A stretch of DNA of 64,000 bases from Eubacteriales bacterium (GTDB lineage Bacteria; Bacillota; Clostridia; Oscillospirales; Butyricicoccaceae), in contig JAUNSG010000005.1 of the NCBI GenBank assembly GCA_030539335.1, positions 62,001 to 126,000 on the forward strand. Reading direction: 5' to 3'. The position numbers and the translations under genes are program-made. The notes below the pieces were generated by a model. The model made no database searches. It saw only the letters and a program-made list of their open reading frames with translations, and had not been told where the DNA came from. Positions 47,391-55,995 of the stretch are shown here, piece by piece. Each line of letters starts with the position of its first letter. The first letter of the stretch is position 1.

Positions 47391-47425
47391 AAAAACACCG
47401 GCTACCAGGAAAATGGCAGCCGGTG
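47391..47425 (-). terminator. Internal hairpin terminator between HMA gene and ATPase
   Basis: On the minus strand CACCGGCT and AGCCGGTG form an 8-base-pair stem (extended by GCC/GGT) followed by TTTTTA. It should reduce ATPase transcription relative to the HMA gene, or act as an attenuator. Confidence 0.75.
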
Positions 47426-47437
47426 CCCAGCCTTTTT

Positions 47438-47656
47438 TTACACCTTAACCGTTACATCCGGCTCGATTTTCTTGATCAATTCCTTTGCTTCGGCCAGGAT
47501 GGCATCGAACTTATCGTCGGGTGCCTCCAGAACCATCTTCTGATTCATAAAATTAACGGATACATCAATAACACCGTCAATCTTTTTTACAGCACTCTGG
47601 ATCTTTGCGGCGCAGTGTCCGCAGTCAAGGTCGATTAGTTTGATTGTTTTCTTCAT
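47438..47656 (-). CDS. Free-standing heavy-metal-associated (HMA) domain protein
   Basis: The 72-residue protein is a single ferredoxin-like HMA domain with the metal loop DLDCGHCAAKI (C13 and C16). The aspartate before the first cysteine is the form seen in Zn/Cd-type rather than copper-type domains. It is first in the transcript and about 80 bases ahead of the ATPase that lacks this domain, so it probably hands metal to the pump or scavenges it. Confidence 0.9.
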   Translation of the reverse strand: MKKTIKLIDLDCGHCAAKIQSAVKKIDGVIDVSVNFMNQKMVLEAPDDKFDAILAEAKELIKKIEPDVTVKV

Positions 47657-47702
47657 AGGATCTGATCTCCTTTCTATGGTTATTTGGTTGGTTTGACATG
47701 GC

Positions 47703-47732
47703 TGAACAATTAAAAGATTGCTTAATTGTTCA
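47703..47732. promoter_or_regulatory. ArsR-type operator palindrome
   Basis: TGAACAATTAA and TTAATTGTTCA are perfect inverted 11-base arms with an 8-base spacer. The arms resemble ArsR/SmtB-family operators (TGAA...TTCA type). It lies just downstream of the -10 box, where bound repressor would block transcription. Confidence 0.82.
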
Positions 47733-47739
47733 TGCCGTC

Positions 47740-47768
47740 AGTATATTCATGAATCTCTTTAAAGTCAA
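47740..47768 (-). promoter_or_regulatory. Promoter of the HMA/ATPase operon
   Basis: TTGACT (47763-47768) and TATACT (47740-47745) are 17 bases apart on the minus strand, directly before the operator. Confidence 0.85.
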
Positions 47769-47939
47769 CGGGTTTGGGAGCAATCCTGCTCTTTGGATTG
47801 GAAAACCTGCCAATTGGATTTTTCCAAAAAAGGAATTGCTTTTTGGATAAAAAATGCTTCTTTATGGAGCGTACAAAACAGCCCTGATTTTATATACTTC
47901 AATTGGTTAGACGTGGCTAATAAACAAGGAGGTAGCGTG

Positions 47940-49313
47940 ATGAAGCAGTCACTTGATACAAGAACAAAATTACTTACCAAGAATCCATTTGCCCTGATGA
48001 TGGAACTCAGCATTCCTGCAGTTCTCGGCATGGTAGTTGTTGGACTTTATAACATGATGGATTCCATCTTTGTCGGCCAGATGGTAGGAGCCGTCCAGAT
48101 GGGAGCCATATCGGTATCTTATCCATTTACCCTGATCAATGCGGGTTCCGCCGCTATGCTTGGCGTAGGTTCTGCTTCCGTATTATCCCGTGCGATAGGA
48201 AAGAAGGATGAGGGAACCATTAAAAAGATTATGGGGAACCTGATCGCAATGGTTCTTCTGCTGTCCGTTATTTACACCGTTATTGGTATGGTATTTACAA
48301 GGCAGCTTCTGACTCTGGCAGGAGCCAGTGACAACATTTTAATTTATGCGGAACAGTACCTGCGCATCGTATTCGCCGGATCACTATTCGTAAACTTCTT
48401 CCAGAGTGCCAACATGGTCATTCGTGGGGAAGGGCAGCTGAAAAAGGCAATGATGATTATTGCCAGCGGAGCGATTCTGAATATTATTCTTGATCCGATC
48501 TTTATTACGATTTTAAAACCTTATGGCATGGGAATAGAAGCTGCCGCTTATGCAACGATTCTCTCCCAGTTTATCCAAGCAGCCGTTACCTTGTGGTATT
48601 TCAAAAAGAAAAGTCCGAATGTGAAAATCGGACGCATCCGTATTGACGGGACACTGCTTCCACAAGTTCTTTCGGTTGGGGTTTCCGCACTGTTGATGCA
48701 GGTGCTGACTCTGGTACAGCAGACAGTGATTTACCGTGTGGCATCAAATTACGGCGGTGAGACTTCCCAGATCCTTCTTGGTGCTGCTCTCAGGTTCTGG
48801 AATTTCTCGTTTGTTCCTCTGTGGGGCATCAGCCAGGGTTTCCAGCCTGCGGCGGGAACGAACTATGGGGCAAAAGATTATGACAGGGTGAAGAAACTGA
48901 CAAAAGTATTTGTGATCGCTGCAACGGTATTATCCCTGCTGTTTTACATTCCGGTTGAATTGTTCCCGGATAAGGTACTCTCCATGTTTATCACAACGCC
49001 GGGGGTAGCTGCATCAGGAGCAGCCAATTTCCGCATCATGTTCAGTACCTACATCCTGCAGGGAAGTTTCCTGATTGCTGTGACGCTGTTCCAGTCCTTG
49101 GGGAAGGCAAAGAAGGCAACCTGGCTGGTATTGTTCCGGCAGATTATTTTATTCATCCCTCTTTGTGTCATTTTGCCGATGATTGGCGGCATGGGTATCC
49201 GCGGTGTGTGGCTGGCGATTGCCCTTACGGATGCAATCCTTGTAGTGATTACCGTTTCCATGATGCTTTCCGAGTTTCGGAGGATGCCAGCGACCTCAAA
49301 TATGAAACGGTAA
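47940..49313 (+). CDS. MATE-family multidrug/metabolite exporter
   Basis: The 457-residue protein has twelve hydrophobic helices in two bundles, starting NPFALMMELSIPAVLGMV and including the MATE-type NMMDSIFVGQMVG. It exports cationic drugs or peptides/metabolites by Na+ or H+ antiport. AAGGAGG lies 8 bases before ATG 47940; the frame is open further upstream without support. The gene is divergent from the metal operon and is followed at 75 bases by a small membrane peptide gene and then a radical SAM gene. Confidence 0.92.
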   Translation: MKQSLDTRTKLLTKNPFALMMELSIPAVLGMVVVGLYNMMDSIFVGQMVGAVQMGAISVSYPFTLINAGSAAMLGVGSASVLSRAIGKKDEGTIKKIMGNLIAMVLLLSVIYTVIGMVFTRQLLTLAGASDNILIYAEQYLRIVFAGSLFVNFFQSANMVIRGEGQLKKAMMIIASGAILNIILDPIFITILKPYGMGIEAAAYATILSQFIQAAVTLWYFKKKSPNVKIGRIRIDGTLLPQVLSVGVSALLMQVLTLVQQTVIYRVASNYGGETSQILLGAALRFWNFSFVPLWGISQGFQPAAGTNYGAKDYDRVKKLTKVFVIAATVLSLLFYIPVELFPDKVLSMFITTPGVAASGAANFRIMFSTYILQGSFLIAVTLFQSLGKAKKATWLVLFRQIILFIPLCVILPMIGGMGIRGVWLAIALTDAILVVITVSMMLSEFRRMPATSNMKR

Positions 49314-49387
49314 GGCGGGATATCTATATATCTTTGTGATGGAAAGTAATGTTTCTCGTATTGGAATTTTGATGTGAGGGAAAAGAA

Positions 49388-49492
49388 ATGAAATTTGGAA
49401 AATGGATTTATTTAACAGCCTTTCTTGTAGTGATCGGCATAATAGGAAAAAATTGTTTCAGAAAAACCAAAGGAATGCAGGCTTATGATTAA
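49388..49492 (+). CDS. 34-residue membrane peptide
   Basis: ATG 49388 has GTGAGGG about 8 bases upstream and opens a frame with one hydrophobic helix (WIYLTAFLVVIGIIG) and a polar C-terminus KNCFRKTKGMQAYD carrying a single cysteine. It ends 21 bases before the radical SAM gene, so they are probably co-transcribed. It could be a membrane anchor or partner of the enzyme, or its peptide substrate. No family is recognised. Confidence 0.5.
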   Translation: MKFGKWIYLTAFLVVIGIIGKNCFRKTKGMQAYD

Positions 49493-49513
49493 GCGGACCG
49501 TAGGAGGATAAGC

Positions 49514-50866
49514 ATGGGTATGATTGATTCAGTAAAAAATACAGCTTTTTCCACAGCTGTAAAAACAGCGTTGGATTATTTGGAGAAAGATCCGGAAAGC
49601 AATATCCCTAAAGCAATGCGTGTGATGGATAAGGTATTGCCGGATGGGTGGTATGAGGGACAGCGGGCTGCTTTTCGCAAAGCAATCGCAGAAAAAGGGA
49701 ACTGGTATCAGCTGATTATGAAAGCTTATCAGTTGGATGAAGGTGTGAGAAAGACCTTCTTTCAGAATTTTATTATCAATTCAGCCCTGAAAGGTTCTGC
49801 CATTCAGGAGGAGGTGCGGAGCAGGGAAAACTGTAATGTTCCGTGGGCGATTTTGTTAGATCCTACATCCGCCTGCAATCTGCAATGCACGGGCTGTTGG
49901 GCTGCTGAGTATGGGCATAAACTGAATTTAAGCTTGGAGACTATAGATGATATTATCAAGCAGGGTAAGGCATTGGGAACCTATATGTATATCTACACTG
50001 GCGGAGAACCTATGGTTCGGAAAAAGGATTTGATTACACTGTGCGAACGCCATCCGGACTGTGAGTTCCTTTCCTTTACGAATGGGACTTTAATCGATGA
50101 AACCTTTTGCCAGGAAATGCTTCGGGTGAAGAACTTTGTTCCGGCAATCAGTCTGGAGGGATTTGAGCAGGCCAATGATGGGAGACGAGGCAAAGGCGTT
50201 TTTGAAAAAGTCATGCACGCTATGGATTTGCTTCGGGAGCATAAATTGCCTTTTGGGATTTCTACCTGCTATACCAGTGCCAATTGTGCAGACATCAGCA
50301 GTGAGCAGTTTTTCGATATGATGATTGAAATGGGAGCAATGTTTGTGTGGTTTTTCCACTACATGCCTGTTGGCAATGAAGCAGTGCCACAGCTTCTGCC
50401 TACACCAGAGCAGAGAAAGATGGTCTATGAACGGATACGAGCGTTTCGGAATACAAAACCCATCTTCAGTATGGATTTTCAGAATGATGCGGAATATGTG
50501 GGCGGCTGTATTGCCGGCGGACGAAATTATCTGCATATCAATGCAACTGGTGATGTGGAGCCGTGTGTGTTCATCCATTATTCTAATGTGAATATCCATG
50601 AGTGCAGCCTGTTGGATGCGCTGAAAAGTCCGATCTTCATGGCATACCATGACGGCCAGCCATTCAACAAAAATATGCTGCGTCCATGCCCGATGCTGGA
50701 AAATCCGGAGATTTTAAAAGAGATGGTTAAACGTACCGGAGCAAAATCTACTGATCTGCAATCTCCAGAGAGTGTCGACCATTTATGCGGTAAATGTGAA
50801 CGATATGCAGAACACTGGAAGCCGATGGCGGATGTGCTATGGGATTCCAGTGGGAAAGGAGCATAG
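49514..50866 (+). CDS. Radical SAM protein with SPASM-like C-terminus
   Basis: The 450-residue enzyme has a 110-residue helical N-terminal extension, the radical SAM cluster C121-x3-C125-x2-C128 (SACNLQCTGCW), GGEPM near residue 163, and a C-terminal cysteine set beginning C332-x13-G-x4-C351 and continuing C364, C392, C425 and C428, which fits an auxiliary-cluster SPASM domain. SPASM enzymes usually modify peptides or proteins. GTAGGAGG lies before ATG 49514. The small peptide upstream and MATE exporter before it make a peptide-modifying role conceivable, but this is inference. Confidence 0.87.
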   Translation: MGMIDSVKNTAFSTAVKTALDYLEKDPESNIPKAMRVMDKVLPDGWYEGQRAAFRKAIAEKGNWYQLIMKAYQLDEGVRKTFFQNFIINSALKGSAIQEEVRSRENCNVPWAILLDPTSACNLQCTGCWAAEYGHKLNLSLETIDDIIKQGKALGTYMYIYTGGEPMVRKKDLITLCERHPDCEFLSFTNGTLIDETFCQEMLRVKNFVPAISLEGFEQANDGRRGKGVFEKVMHAMDLLREHKLPFGISTCYTSANCADISSEQFFDMMIEMGAMFVWFFHYMPVGNEAVPQLLPTPEQRKMVYERIRAFRNTKPIFSMDFQNDAEYVGGCIAGGRNYLHINATGDVEPCVFIHYSNVNIHECSLLDALKSPIFMAYHDGQPFNKNMLRPCPMLENPEILKEMVKRTGAKSTDLQSPESVDHLCGKCERYAEHWKPMADVLWDSSGKGA

Positions 50867-50920
50867 AATGATTGTGACCGGAATGCGTTGGAAAAGAATA
50901 TTGTAATAAATAAAATACAT

Positions 50921-50958
50921 AAGAAGTCGGTGTTTTCAATAGGACATCGGCTTCTTTT
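50921..50958 (+). terminator. Terminator after the radical SAM gene
   Basis: AAGAAGTCGGTGT pairs with ACATCGGCTTCTT (two wobbles) and TTTTCT follows. Confidence 0.8.
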
Positions 50959-51034
50959 CTCTGTTTGCACGATCGGAAGGGTTATAATATAATGCTAAAT
51001 GGATTGTAAATCCTACTGATTGGAGCGGTGCGAA

Positions 51035-52102
51035 ATGAGAGAAAACTATATAATAAGAGATGCCAGAGAGATTCTGGCAGAACAAATAAAGAATAGTGGC
51101 ATAGTAGAAAGGGAGGCTATGAACGAAAACCCTGTTATAAACACAAAAGGATTATCTGCGGTTATTCCAAAAGATAACGATGGGTATTGTACGGTTTATA
51201 AGATGGACTGTACGGATGGTTTGGGGCTTATGACCGTCTATCAGGTTTATCCGGGCATACAGCTTATTTATAATGATTTTGAGGCAACAAGCTGTGACTG
51301 GAAGGGGAATCTGGATAAGAATATATTGGAGATCAATCACTGCCGAGAAGGACGGGAAGGGAGTACACTTTTGAGCGGTTCCTGTCTGTATCTTGGCGAA
51401 GGGGATCTTTCTATTCATACAATGGATAATTGCTCCCCGGAGATGAGTTTCCCTTTAAAGCATTATCGTGGGATCTCTGTGGTAATTAACCTGAAAATTG
51501 TGTCAGAAAATCCGCCGGAGATACTTTCTGAGAGCGGTATTGATATTTTAGAGTTTAAGGAAAAATTCTGCGCGGGTGGAAATTGTTTTGTTATGCGGGC
51601 AAAGGACGAGATTGAGCATATTTTCTCGGAACTTTATTCTGTACCAGACTGTCTGCAGAAACCATATTTTAAAATAAAGGTTCAGGAACTTTTCTTATTC
51701 CTGTGTATGGTAGACGTATCGAAAGAAAAGCAGCGGGAGCGGTATACCTCACCGCAAGTGGAGGTGATGAGAGAGATTCATAGGAAGCTCATTTCTGATT
51801 TGCAGGCACGTCCTACGATTGAGGAGCTTTCGAAAGAGTATCTCATCAACACAGCAACATTAAAGGATACGTTTAAGGGAATTTACGGACAACCGATTGG
51901 TGCATATATGAAAGAATATCGGATGAAGCGGGCCGCTGTTTTACTTCGGCAAACGCAGGACACCATAGCAGAGATTGCGAGTCAGGTCGGGTACGAAAAC
52001 CAAAGTAAGTTTGCCACTGCTTTTCGAGATATTCTGAAAATAGCGCCGGCCGAATATAGAAAGCAGAACAGCATTATGGAATACAGAGATGTCCTGCGGT
52101 AA
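51035..52102 (+). CDS. AraC-family regulator
   Basis: The 355-residue protein has a large N-terminal sensor region (about 1-245) of no clear fold and a C-terminal AraC helix-turn-helix pair (TIEELSKEYLINTATLKD and VGYENQSKFATAFR). I start at ATG 51035, which has TGGAGCGG about 9 bases upstream, rather than TTG 51020. It lies 70 bases after the terminator of the radical SAM gene and may control the MATE/radical SAM cassette; its target is not shown by sequence. Confidence 0.88.
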   Translation: MRENYIIRDAREILAEQIKNSGIVEREAMNENPVINTKGLSAVIPKDNDGYCTVYKMDCTDGLGLMTVYQVYPGIQLIYNDFEATSCDWKGNLDKNILEINHCREGREGSTLLSGSCLYLGEGDLSIHTMDNCSPEMSFPLKHYRGISVVINLKIVSENPPEILSESGIDILEFKEKFCAGGNCFVMRAKDEIEHIFSELYSVPDCLQKPYFKIKVQELFLFLCMVDVSKEKQRERYTSPQVEVMREIHRKLISDLQARPTIEELSKEYLINTATLKDTFKGIYGQPIGAYMKEYRMKRAAVLLRQTQDTIAEIASQVGYENQSKFATAFRDILKIAPAEYRKQNSIMEYRDVLR

Positions 52103-52171
52103 GGTTGCTATACAGGGAAGAAATGTAGTATACTGATTCCAAAATAGATTTATCTGGATAAATGGGGTAAA

Positions 52172-53077
52172 ATGATGGAGAAGATGAATGCAAAGGTTTT
52201 TCTGACAGTGGCGGAGGAAGGGAGCTTTCGGAAAGCCGCGGAGGTCCTCGGCTATACACAGGCGGGAATCAGTTATATCATCAGCACCATGGAGGAACTT
52301 ACCGGTCTTTGCCTGTTTGTCCGTGAACATGGGGGCGTCCGATTGAGTGCAGAAGGTGCTGCTCTCCTGCCGCTGTTTCGTCAGATGAACCATTGTGAAT
52401 GTCAGCTAAAGCAAGCGATCGATGAACTCAATGGTTTGGAAAAAGGAGTTGTGCGGGTGCAGGTCTTTGACAGTATTTCCATACACTGGATACCGGGGAT
52501 CATAAAGAAATTCCATGCGGATTATCCTGCTGTAAAAATTGAACTGATCACCGAAGAAGATAGCCTTCGTGCGGAAGAGATGGTGTTGAGCGGGGAAGTA
52601 GATTGTGGTTTTTTCCTGACAGCAGTGAGTGCAAAACTGGAGGTTTTTCCATTAATCGAGGAATCCTTAAAGGCCATCGTATCTCTGGAGCATCCGCTGG
52701 CGGGACAAAAATATTTCCCCGTATCCGCGTTGGGAAACTATCCGTTTATCAGTATGAAATACGATGACAATACCGGAATCCGTGAGATTTTCCGGAGCAG
52801 GGGAGTGACGCCCGATACGGCATTCTATATGGACAACGACTATGCTTCTATGGCAATGGTGAGTAAAAATTTAGGGTACTGTATCTTCCCGGAATTATTG
52901 CTTCAGGATATGCCATATGAGCTTCACTGCATGGAATTCGATGAACCGCAAAAGCGAACCATCAGTATCGGTACCCGCTCTATGGATACCTGTTCGAAGG
53001 CATGTAAAAAATTTATCGAGTATACCCGAAGCTGGGTAGAAGAGAATATGAAAAAGAGTACAGCGGGGCTTGCATGA
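52172..53077 (+). CDS. LysR-family regulator
   Basis: The 301-residue protein has the N-terminal winged helix (VAEEGSFRKAAEVLGYTQ) and a two-lobe co-inducer domain (VRVQVFDSISIHWIPGI through the C-terminus). GGGG lies before the tandem ATG codons at 52172/52175; ATG 52184 is another possible start. It is followed by the glycine-riboswitch region and could regulate that or a distant gene. The ligand is unknown. Confidence 0.9.
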   Translation: MMEKMNAKVFLTVAEEGSFRKAAEVLGYTQAGISYIISTMEELTGLCLFVREHGGVRLSAEGAALLPLFRQMNHCECQLKQAIDELNGLEKGVVRVQVFDSISIHWIPGIIKKFHADYPAVKIELITEEDSLRAEEMVLSGEVDCGFFLTAVSAKLEVFPLIEESLKAIVSLEHPLAGQKYFPVSALGNYPFISMKYDDNTGIREIFRSRGVTPDTAFYMDNDYASMAMVSKNLGYCIFPELLLQDMPYELHCMEFDEPQKRTISIGTRSMDTCSKACKKFIEYTRSWVEENMKKSTAGLA

Positions 53078-53261
53078 AAAGGATTTCTTTTCACAAATAT
53101 AAATAACTCCCATTTTACTTTATACTGCTTTTGTGTTATTATCTGCTTAACAAAAAGAAAGCAGAATGAATACAGGAAACCGCTACATAGGATTTCCTGC
53201 CTGTATCGAAAGATAGCTTTTGTATTTGTACGAACCCGCGGAATGTGGCTGCACTGCAATT

Positions 53262-53452
53262 GAATACCGGACAAGAAGAAGTCTGCAGGAAACAAAGTGA
53301 ACTTGACCGAAGGAGTAACGCTCTCAGGTGCTGTCTGTGACAGTGAGGACTGTAGATGGATTGTCACTCTGGAGAAGCTTCTTTCAGAAATAGAAGTGCC
53401 GAAGGTGCAAGGAGGGAATTCCCTACCAAAACTCTCAGGCAAAAGGACGGAG
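53262..53452 (+). promoter_or_regulatory. Glycine riboswitch, tandem aptamers
   Basis: The second aptamer (from 53367) is near consensus: CTCTGGAGAAG, GTGCCGAAGGTGCAA, then AACTCTCAGGCAAAAGG and ACGGAG. Upstream, GACCGAAGGAGTAACG and CTCTCAGGTGC form a second, less perfect aptamer (about 53262-53352), the usual tandem layout. It precedes an AGCS amino-acid symporter and a terminator hairpin, so glycine level should set symporter expression. Confidence 0.93.
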
Positions 53453-53489
53453 ATCGCATGCGATAACGCAGGCAGAATGATATCACAAG

Positions 53490-53519
53490 GACCAGAGTGT
53501 ATGCTCTGGTCTTTTTTTG
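53490..53519 (+). terminator. Glycine riboswitch expression-platform terminator
   Basis: GACCAGAG (53490-53497) pairs with CTCTGGTC (53504-53511) and seven T follow, 48 bases before the symporter start. Confidence 0.9.
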
Positions 53520-53566
53520 CTCACCAATTCCGGCGGGAAGGATAATTTGAAGGGAGTTTATAAGAT

Positions 53567-54985
53567 ATGGAAACACTAACTGCTGTGCTCGAACGAATTG
53601 ATTCTCTGGTATGGGGTATTCCATTGATGGTATTGATTCTGGCCGGCGGCATTTTACTGACGGTGCGCATGCACATCCTGCAATTTCGCAAGCTTCCATT
53701 GGCACTGAAGTGGATGGTCAAAAATGAGGCAGACGGCGAAGGGGAAGTCAGCTCCTTTGGCGCATTGTGTACCGCCCTGTCGGCGACAATCGGTACCGGC
53801 AATATTGTCGGTGTTGCGACCGCAGTATGTGCCGGAGGTCCGGGCGCCTTATTCTGGATGATTGCAGCCGCTTTTTTTGGAATGGCGACAAAATATGCCG
53901 AAGGCGTTTTGGCCATCAAATATCGTGTTGTCGATAAAAGTGGACATTCTCTGGGCGGTCCATTCTATTATATCGAACGCGGCATGGGCACACAGTGGAA
54001 ATGGCTTGCGAAGCTGTTCGCTGTTTTTGGTGTTTTAGTCGGTCTGCTGGGGATCGGAACGATTACGCAGGTAAATGGCATAGCCAATGCCGTTCAAACC
54101 TTTTTTGACCCGCAGGAAACCCATCTCCTCTCCATTCCTTATGTTGGAGAGTATTCGGTTTTCGTAGTCGGTGCATCGGTCGTAGTAGCGGCATTTGTCG
54201 CCCTGGTTCTGATCGGCGGGATTAAGCGCATCTCCAGCGTAGCACAGGTCATTGTTCCTTTCATGGCAATTGTCTATGTCGTCTTTTGTGTCGCTGTAAT
54301 TGTGTATAATATTACGTCGGTACCGGATGCCGTCGTTACGGTGATACAGGGAGCATTCCACCCCCGGGCTGTTACCGGTGGTGTGGTCGGCACGATGTTT
54401 GTCGCCATGCAGAAGGGTGTCTCCCGCGGCATTTTCTCAAATGAAGCCGGACTCGGTTCCGCTCCAATTGCAGCCGCTGCTGCACAGACAAAGGAGCCGG
54501 TGCGGCAGGGATTGGTGTCGATGACGGGCACCTTTATTGATACGATTGTCATCTGCACAATGACGGGACTCGTTATCGTCATGACCGGTGCCTGGCAGAT
54601 CGATGGACTGGAAGGGGTTCAAGTAACAAACTATGCCTTTGCGAACGGCCTGCCCTTCCCGCAGCAGGTATCCTCCTGCATTCTGATGGTGTGTCTTGCC
54701 TTTTTTGCGTTCACAACCATTCTCGGTTGGGATTATTATTCCGAACGCTGTTTGGAATATTTGGTCGGTGGTCAGACAAAAGCAATTCTGGCATACCGGT
54801 GGCTGTATATTTTTGTTGTATTCCTTGGCCCGTATCTGACGGTTTCGGCGGTATGGACAATTGCGGATATCGTCAATGGATTGATGGCAATACCGAATAT
54901 GATTGCAATTTTTGCCTTAAACGGGATTGTCGTGAAAGAAACAAAGGATTTCTTCCAAAGACAAAAAACACACATCGACGGATAA
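53567..54985 (+). CDS. Sodium:alanine/glycine symporter (AGCS family)
   Basis: The 472-residue carrier has 10-11 membrane helices and the AGCS signatures LSATIGTGNIVGVATA near residue 70, GGPGALFWM, and FSNEAGLGSAPIAAA near residue 288. It imports small neutral amino acids with Na+. The glycine riboswitch upstream points to glycine among its substrates. AAGGGAG precedes ATG 53567. It is followed by its own terminator. Confidence 0.95.
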   Translation: METLTAVLERIDSLVWGIPLMVLILAGGILLTVRMHILQFRKLPLALKWMVKNEADGEGEVSSFGALCTALSATIGTGNIVGVATAVCAGGPGALFWMIAAAFFGMATKYAEGVLAIKYRVVDKSGHSLGGPFYYIERGMGTQWKWLAKLFAVFGVLVGLLGIGTITQVNGIANAVQTFFDPQETHLLSIPYVGEYSVFVVGASVVVAAFVALVLIGGIKRISSVAQVIVPFMAIVYVVFCVAVIVYNITSVPDAVVTVIQGAFHPRAVTGGVVGTMFVAMQKGVSRGIFSNEAGLGSAPIAAAAAQTKEPVRQGLVSMTGTFIDTIVICTMTGLVIVMTGAWQIDGLEGVQVTNYAFANGLPFPQQVSSCILMVCLAFFAFTTILGWDYYSERCLEYLVGGQTKAILAYRWLYIFVVFLGPYLTVSAVWTIADIVNGLMAIPNMIAIFALNGIVVKETKDFFQRQKTHIDG

Positions 54986-55018
54986 AAGTCATTTATTTGC
55001 TCTTAAGGTATTGAAATT

Positions 55019-55055
55019 AAAGTCGCCATGGATATCGTTTCATGGCGGCTTTTTT
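55019..55055 (+). terminator. Terminator of the symporter gene
   Basis: GTCGCCATG pairs with CATGGCGGC and TTTTTT follows. The 220 bases after it (55056-55273) hold only AT-rich sequence with no supported gene. Confidence 0.88.
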
Positions 55056-55273
55056 CGATCGATTTCAGAAAGAAATCTTTCATTTTCCGTGAAATGGCGT
55101 AGGAGGGATGAATAATAATGCCAGGAAAAGGATGAAATTGCAAACAACAGAAGAAATAAATGATAACAAAATATCGGTCAAAAATTCAAGAAAAGCATAG
55201 AATGCGTATGAATTGATTGTTTGACTGCACTTGAATCTCTCTGGAAAGAGGCTCCATGGTCGGTACATAAGTC

Positions 55274-55302
55274 TTGACAGATTTCTCAAAGCATTTTAAA
55301 AT
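55274..55302 (+). promoter_or_regulatory. Sigma-A promoter before the CorB-like gene and dxs
   Basis: TTGACA (55274-55279) and TAAAAT (55297-55302) are 17 bases apart. No terminator separates this from dxs, so it may drive the entire dxs-tlyA-nadK-argR-recN run. Confidence 0.85.
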
Positions 55303-55348
55303 ATTTGAAAGTGTTTATAATTACTTTATTCTTTTTCGGAGGAGTTTT

Positions 55349-55918
55349 GTGGATAACGGTACAGAAAAAAATGAGAAAGGGAAGAAAAAGTCCAATCCCG
55401 GCGGGGTGAATATCCGGTGGATTGCGACGATTATGGCGATCAGTTTCTGCCTGTCTGTTGTGATGTCGTATTTGTCCGAACAGGCGCTGAATTCGGTCGG
55501 AAATGCCGTTGCCTTTCTCATTTTGTTTTTATTTATTTTTCTTGGCATTATTTTCGATATTATCGGAGTTGCTGCAACAGCGGCAACCGAAAAACGCTTC
55601 CATTCTATGGCGGCGCGTAAGGTCAAGGGCGCAAAACAGTCGATCTGGATTATCCGAAATGCGGAAAAGGTTGGCAGTTTTTGCAACGATGTGGTTGGAG
55701 ATATTTCGGGTATTATTTCCGGTGCGACGAGTGCAATTATCATTGCGCGGCTGATCCACGGCAGCGGCGTCGCTTCGATCCTGTTATCGTTGTGTATTAC
55801 GGGCTGTGTGGCCTCTCTGACCATCGGAGGAAAGGCCGTTGGTAAGACTTTCGGCATTTCGCACAGTGAAGATATTGTTGGCCTAGTCGGCCGGCTGATC
55901 GCACTGTTTTCAAAGTGA
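55349..55918 (+). CDS. CNNM/CorB-like membrane protein
   Basis: The 189-residue protein has a basic N-terminus, two helices (WIATIMAISFCLSVVMSYL and FLILFLFIFLGIIFDIIG), a conserved-type EKRFHSMAARKVKGAKQS and two further hydrophobic stretches. It resembles the transmembrane half of CorB/CNNM Mg/Co proteins without the CBS domains. The start is GTG 55349 with GGAGGAG upstream; the frame is open further 5'. It sits 77 bases before dxs and may be the native left neighbour of that operon. Confidence 0.68.
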   Translation: MDNGTEKNEKGKKKSNPGGVNIRWIATIMAISFCLSVVMSYLSEQALNSVGNAVAFLILFLFIFLGIIFDIIGVAATAATEKRFHSMAARKVKGAKQSIWIIRNAEKVGSFCNDVVGDISGIISGATSAIIIARLIHGSGVASILLSLCITGCVASLTIGGKAVGKTFGISHSEDIVGLVGRLIALFSK

Positions 55919-55995
55919 ACAAAAGGAAAAAAGAGAGTGATCGGCTCCAGTTGATCTGGCGCCGTAAACCCAATTTCAAGTGGGGATAAAGATTT

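Noticed and set aside
55109..55201. 30-codon frame beginning after AGGAGGG
   Set aside because: The ribosome site directly abuts the ATG with almost no spacing, and the peptide is low-complexity lysine/asparagine-rich with no support.
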